A stretch of DNA of 64,000 nucleotides from Eriocheir sinensis (taxonomy: Eukaryota > Arthropoda > Malacostraca > Decapoda > Varunidae). Position 1 is the stretch's first letter. Each line of letters starts with the position of its first letter. The stretch spans positions 5,255,482 to 5,319,481 of the forward strand of contig NC_066513.1 of assembly GCF_024679095.1 (NCBI RefSeq), in the 5' to 3' direction. This document shows positions 1 to 64,000 of this stretch, in pieces. The notes under the pieces were generated by a model. That model saw nothing but the letters and a program-made list of their open reading frames with translations. It did not search any database and was not told where the DNA came from. The translations under genes and the position numbers were made by a program.

Positions 1-25
1 CACAACACCTGGTGCACACACTCAC

Positions 26-59740
<59,715 letters not shown>

Positions 59741-59840
59741 CTGCGGGCACGTGGGAGAGGCAAGGTTAGAGCTGGCTGCATTGCTTTCCGAGTGTACGAT
59801 GACAGTTTGGAGATGGACCACGGCGTGTGTGGCTTAGTGA

Positions 59841-60467
59841 CAGGGTCCGGAGGGTTCAAGTAATTTCATGGATGAAAACATCAGACAGGCCTTGCTTTAT
59901 TGTATATTGGTTTGTTTTGGCGTGTCAAACAAAATGCTCACCATGCGGCAACAGCTTATAACACCGTTCCTCCAAGGGACTTTATCACGTTCAAGAACTA
60001 TTCGCCAAACTGTGCTGAGTTTGAAATCCAGCTGTATCTTGGGAAATGGCCCTGAATTGGAGCAAGAAGTCAGCACGCATCTCGCTGGAGGTAATGTGAA
60101 GCCCGACAATATTATGAAGTGCACAGGAACAGCCACGAAGTGCCCCCAAACCTCGAATTTCAAGAATAAGCTTGATCAAACTCGACGTAACGGTAACCCA
60201 AACTAAAGACCAATTACCCATTGTGATTTGCTATGACTCTCATGACTCGAAATATATTAAAGCACCCGGTGACTGCGACGCCACCTTCCCAGTTCACCTC
60301 ATCACCCATCAGCATGGACTACAGCTGCCTGTCCCTTTGACCTGCCTATCCGACAACTAACTGAAGCTGCTGAAGTTGAAGTGTGACCTAAACCTAGACG
60401 TCCACATAACCAAACTGAGACTGGACGTGCGATTACTTCAGCGAAGGGAAGGCGCAGGAGGAGACAG
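59841..60467. other. Upstream intron, unrecognised
   Basis: Two plus frames of 112 and 62 codons (59868-60206 and 60172-60360) have no recognisable motif. No exon of the RPTP ectodomain could be placed here. Confidence 0.4.
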
Positions 60468-60470
60468 TAA

Positions 60471-60804
60471 AGCCCCGTTCACACTGCGCTGACTCCGGGC
60501 CACGACAACCCAGCGACTATTCCATTTGACAAGTTGGTTCCCACGCTCCAAGAAGGGGGTTGAGGTTTTATTGGGGTCTTGGTGTCTTGCCGACTGTCTA
60601 GGACATTCGGACAACTAGTTATCAGCATGTCGTGCTAACCCTCACAATTCCATACTCCCGTCACGACGTCGGCGCAGCATTCGGCAACAGTCTCAAGACC
60701 TCTTTCAAGACATGCCCGACCCTTTCACATCAACAGCCAAGACCTCGTGTACCCTAGAGTCGTGGGTAGTCGTGGCCCAGAGTCGGCACAGTGTGAATGG
60801 GGCT
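60471..60804. mobile_element. Harbinger-type MITE, complete copy (M1)
   Basis: Ends AGCCCCGTTCACACTG and (complement) AGCCCCATTCACACTG. The inverted repeat continues ~45 bp (ctgggccacgac...). Both borders are TAA, the three-base target duplication typical of PIF/Harbinger. No coding sequence. Confidence 0.85.
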
Positions 60805-60810
60805 TAAGGT

Positions 60811-61681
60811 GAGTTGGGGATGATCCGTACAACTTTTTTTCAAAAAATTGTAATAGAAAAAAATGAGTCAAAAGTGGAAAACGTGTATACGCTTGACAAA
60901 AGACAAACTACAATGACTACAATGTGTACAATACACAACTCTGGGAACATTTTACAAGTAGGTGAAATCTTTTCATACTGTACGGATCTTCTACAGGTGT
61001 GGATGAGCTGTATGGCTGTAGTTATCAAACAGTAAAAAAAAAAAAAATTTAAATTTAAATGATGGCAAAGATCTTTAATAGCATCATAATTCATTAACTG
61101 GACCCTGAATATGATTTTAAGATAGTTTTCATTAATAAAGATCGTGTACAAGCTAAGATAATGAATTTCAAAGTCAAAGAAAAAAAAAATTACTAACTAC
61201 TAAAAGTACCATTTTTTTCATAAATAATTGCTATAACATTACAGATTTCTGTATCCTACGCACTGTACTATGTCACTGGATTGCTCCTGTACCTTTCCCG
61301 GAGGGAAACAACCCTTAAACAGCGAGGGCCTATAATGCTGATATACTTAATGCGCGGGTTAGTATGAACATTATCATAAAAAGCGAAAATATAAATACAA
61401 TAGTATGTCATCAATGAGAAAATTGTAAATTGAAGTATTACAGCAGTTCAGATAAAAAGAATAAGAGTGGTACATAAATAATTAGAAAAATAATAGGCCC
61501 TCATAAATCGCACGCTTTCCAAAGCGCGGAAAAAAAAAAGAGAGACATGTCGGGTAGAGTGATGGCTCCGGGGGGGGGGAGCCATGGACAGCTTGCACTC
61601 GGGGTCCGAGGGTGCGAGAACCACCATTTTGTTTGTTTGCATCCTTCCTGTGCCTCATCCCTCTCCCTCCCTCCCTCCCTC

Positions 61682-61733
<52 letters not shown>

Positions 61734-62150
61734 TACCTCCCTACCTACTTACCTCCCTCTCCCTCTCTGCAACAGAAGGGAAGATGGAAACAAGGAAGGA
61801 AGGAAGGTAGAATGAGTGGAAATAAGAGAGAAATAAAAGAAGGAATGGACAGAAAGAGAGAAACAGAAAGAAAGAAAGAAAGAAAATAATGAGTTATAGT
61901 CACAGAAACAGATAAAATAAAGAAAAACGCAAATATGAAGAAAAATGTAAAGTCAAGGAGAAGGAGAGAATAGAGAAAAAAAAATAAAGAAAGAAAGAGA
62001 CAGTTGTATAGATAGACGGACAGACCAGGAACATGCAAACACACGAACTGAAAAGGAAAAAAAAAGAACACATAAAAAGTAATTAAGAAGACAAAAATCG
62101 TTGAAGAAAAATTTTAAGACCAAAAGACAAACAGACAGATTTTTCCTGTG
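60811..62150. other. AT-rich and GA/CT-rich DNA, no gene
   Basis: AT-rich to 61500. (CT)n of ~22 units at 61684-61729, then purine-rich GAAA repeats to 62070. Confidence 0.55.
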
Positions 62151-62691
62151 ATGATTTTTTCACACGTTCGCGCCCACGCCCACCTTGTGATACCCTCGCC
62201 AAGGCCGATGTTGAAGGCAACTATCTGCCTCATCATAGAGGGTAAATCATATTTACTGCCACTAGATGAATCCTCAAAGATCTTAGAGCTGTCATACTAT
62301 GGCATTTGTGGTGGAGAAGCTCTCGCTCCACCTGCTCCCCCCGCTGCCCCCGGTTCGCCACGCGAGTTATCAGACACTTCCTCCATAGCTCCATAAATCA
62401 CGACTAAGAGTCTGAGACTTCTATGCCGGGTGATTATCACTAGCCTCTCCAGCGATAGAGTTACCACATGTCTCCAGAACATTTGAGAGAAAAACGAGAC
62501 TTCTGAATTCAAAACTCGAGGTGCGAAAAAACATGCCTTGATAGATGATCACCGCAGCGAGCGAGCCACCGGACCGCACCTAAATAGATGATCACCACTG
62601 TTTGAGGCAATTGAGGGTTAACAGTTATCTAATGCAAAAGTGTAAATTTGTGGTAACCAAACAAGTAATTCATCTAATTTGCAGTGCAAAA

Positions 62692-63042
62692 TTAAACTAA
62701 AAGAGCATTATCCATTCTGAAATAGTTGATAAACCTGGTATTGTATGCTGTTTGTGACTTTGCTAATTTGACGAAGCACTTAAGCCTGGAAGTTGGTGCT
62801 GACACACTGGGCAGCAAGACCCCTATCACTCGTTCAGGTTTTGCGTCACCTGTGTCCTCTATTTCTGTGAAGATGAAGGTGCCTCTCTTACGAATTTTCA
62901 TCGATTTTCTAAGGAATGAGACGTTGAAGACACTAGTAGACTTTTCACCACAATCAATTATTTTAGCTACATAATATATTGGGGTGTCCTTCATATAAAA
63001 ATACATTTTGTATGATTTCCAATTATTCAACTGACATTTCAA
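62692..63042 (-). CDS. Unrecognised 116-codon ORF, perhaps transposon-derived
   Basis: Reads CQLNNWKSYKMYFYMKDTPI then YYVAKIIDCGEKSTSVFNVS and FLRKSMKIRKRGTFIFTEIE. The pattern YYVAKI...F.V.FLRK....FIF..IED resembles a small beta-barrel found at the C-terminus of uncharacterised, probably mobile-element-related animal proteins. I cannot name it. No other exon was found near it. Confidence 0.3.
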   Translation of the reverse strand: MKCQLNNWKSYKMYFYMKDTPIYYVAKIIDCGEKSTSVFNVSFLRKSMKIRKRGTFIFTEIEDTGDAKPERVIGVLLPSVSAPTSRLKCFVKLAKSQTAYNTRFINYFRMDNALLV

Positions 63043-63684
63043 ACAAAGGTCAGAGGATGTTTATGGGATATGCACCACTTTAGTTAAGCTAGCAACAGTT
63101 TTGTTCTGTTACAAAACATGAAATATACCTAAGGATTATGAGTAAATGAATCAAATCGCTACTGGCGTAGGTGTCACTGCCATGGATTACATGGCAGCAT
63201 CTTGTGTAACAATATTATTAACACATACATGAATACCATAAGCACAAATTGTTTGTTTATAGTGTGGACACTCCGTACACCACTCTACGAATCATTCATA
63301 CGATACAGTTTAAATTTAAACAAGCACTCATGTCATCCTGTGACTTAGGAGTTCACTGTCATCACTTTATTTAATCACTTCTAGGCATATCCAAGCACTC
63401 TGTGCCTCATCACCACACTATTGACATATTCATGGACACAAGAGATCATTAATTGGTGGCGAAACATTACATCGAAAAAAAAAAATCTCTAAATTTAACC
63501 AAACATTCCCCGCCAATACAGTCAGTGGTCAGCAGTGCGCACCCGTTTTCCTCAGTACCTGTTGGTGGGAGACCATTCTAAGCCCATAAATGTGGCCGAA
63601 CGGTGCGTGCCCATGTACGGTTCATCCCCCAACTCACACGTGGAGAAGGTTCTGAATCTAGAGGAGACATTTCTTCGGCCAATA

Positions 63685-63983
63685 CATGCGAGCACCTCTG
63701 CTACAAGTACAAAGGGTTGCAATCAACAGCACCCGTGGCTATGGTTGACGCGGACCCCAAGTTTGCGTATGCTGATGTTGGAGCCAAGGGATGGTCGTCT
63801 GATGGCGGACTGTGTTCTGACAGCGCCCTGAGCATCATTGTGGAGGCTGGCAGCATTGGGCTGTATCAACCACGTCCACCTCCAACCAGGGACAAGTCAG
63901 TGCCCTGCATCACTGTTGGGGAGGTTGGCTTCCCCTTGAGGGCGGGGATGATGGAGCCCTTCTCACAGAGGAGCCTCAATTAG
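63685..63983 (+). pseudogene. PIF/Harbinger transposase fragment
   Basis: YKYKGLQSTAPVAMVDADPK, FAYADVGAKGWSSDGGLCSD and SALSIIVEA...GEVGFPLRAGMMEPF match the DDE nuclease order of Harbinger transposases: NYKGxxSxxLxAxxDAxYxF, xxDVGxxGxxSDGxxFxxS, xxDEAFPLxxxLxxPF. The usual GDEAFPL is GEVGFPL here, so the third catalytic position is altered. Only the middle of the protein is present; a stop follows at once. Confidence 0.82.
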
Positions 63984-64000
63984 GACTAAAGGATAGTCAA

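Noticed and set aside
61239..61350. Plus-strand frame ISVSYALYYVTGLLLYLSRR after an acceptor-like tttacag-type site
   Set aside because: Hydrophobic and short, with no donor and no recognisable domain; it may be a repeat remnant.

Overview
The window looks like nuclear DNA of an arthropod, most probably a decapod crustacean. This is inferred from very dense microsatellites (AC, AG, AT, AAT), many Jockey- and CR1-like LINE copies, several tRNA-derived SINE families, and a spliced animal gene with long introns. There are no bacterial operons, rRNA genes, CRISPR arrays or intact tRNA genes.

The only recognisable host gene is a receptor-type protein tyrosine phosphatase (RPTP) on the minus strand, running through almost the whole window. 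I could read fourteen consecutive coding exons directly (59740 down to 26). All have AG/GT borders and all splice phases agree, giving 526 codons plus a split codon. They encode, in order, the end of the ectodomain and a transmembrane helix (59.6-59.7 kb), a basic juxtamembrane stretch (57.7 kb), a membrane-proximal linker (49.3-49.6 kb), a complete first phosphatase domain D1 (48.3-18.8 kb), and the start of a degenerate second domain D2 (14.8 kb, 2.3 kb, 0.03-0.15 kb). The gene leaves the window on both sides: ectodomain to the right, rest of D2 and the 3' end to the left.

Almost everything else is mobile DNA in the introns. Jockey-like LINEs lie at 2.8-5.1, 6.8-9.5, 36.3-39.5, 52.6-55.8 (minus) and 58.2-58.8 kb. 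A CR1-like family with a CA-rich 3' tail lies at 6.1, 13.3-14.7, 23.5-27.2, 31.1-32.0, 48.5-49.2 and 57.8-59.6 kb. A LINE that sits in AC microsatellites lies at 14.9-17.7 (minus) and 19.1-19.7 kb. A LINE with a C-terminal zinc finger lies at 19.7-21.6 kb. A young CR1 copy with a 705-codon open frame lies at 42.4-45.5 kb (minus).

DNA transposons, mostly decayed, include a hAT-like element (27.2-28.7 kb), pogo/Tigger-like elements (49.6-51.1 and 41.9-48.2 kb, the second holding other insertions), Harbinger-type pieces (60.5 and 63.7 kb), two inverted copies of one element (11.4 and 46.0 kb), and several fold-back structures (32.7, 33-35.8, 51.2-52.2 kb). Three RPTP splice donors abut LINE 3' tails, and several acceptors lie next to microsatellites, so the repeats and the gene's splice signals are physically mixed.

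Mobile-element boundaries were estimated by eye from internal comparison of copies and may be off by tens of bases. Family names come from motif recognition, not from database searches.
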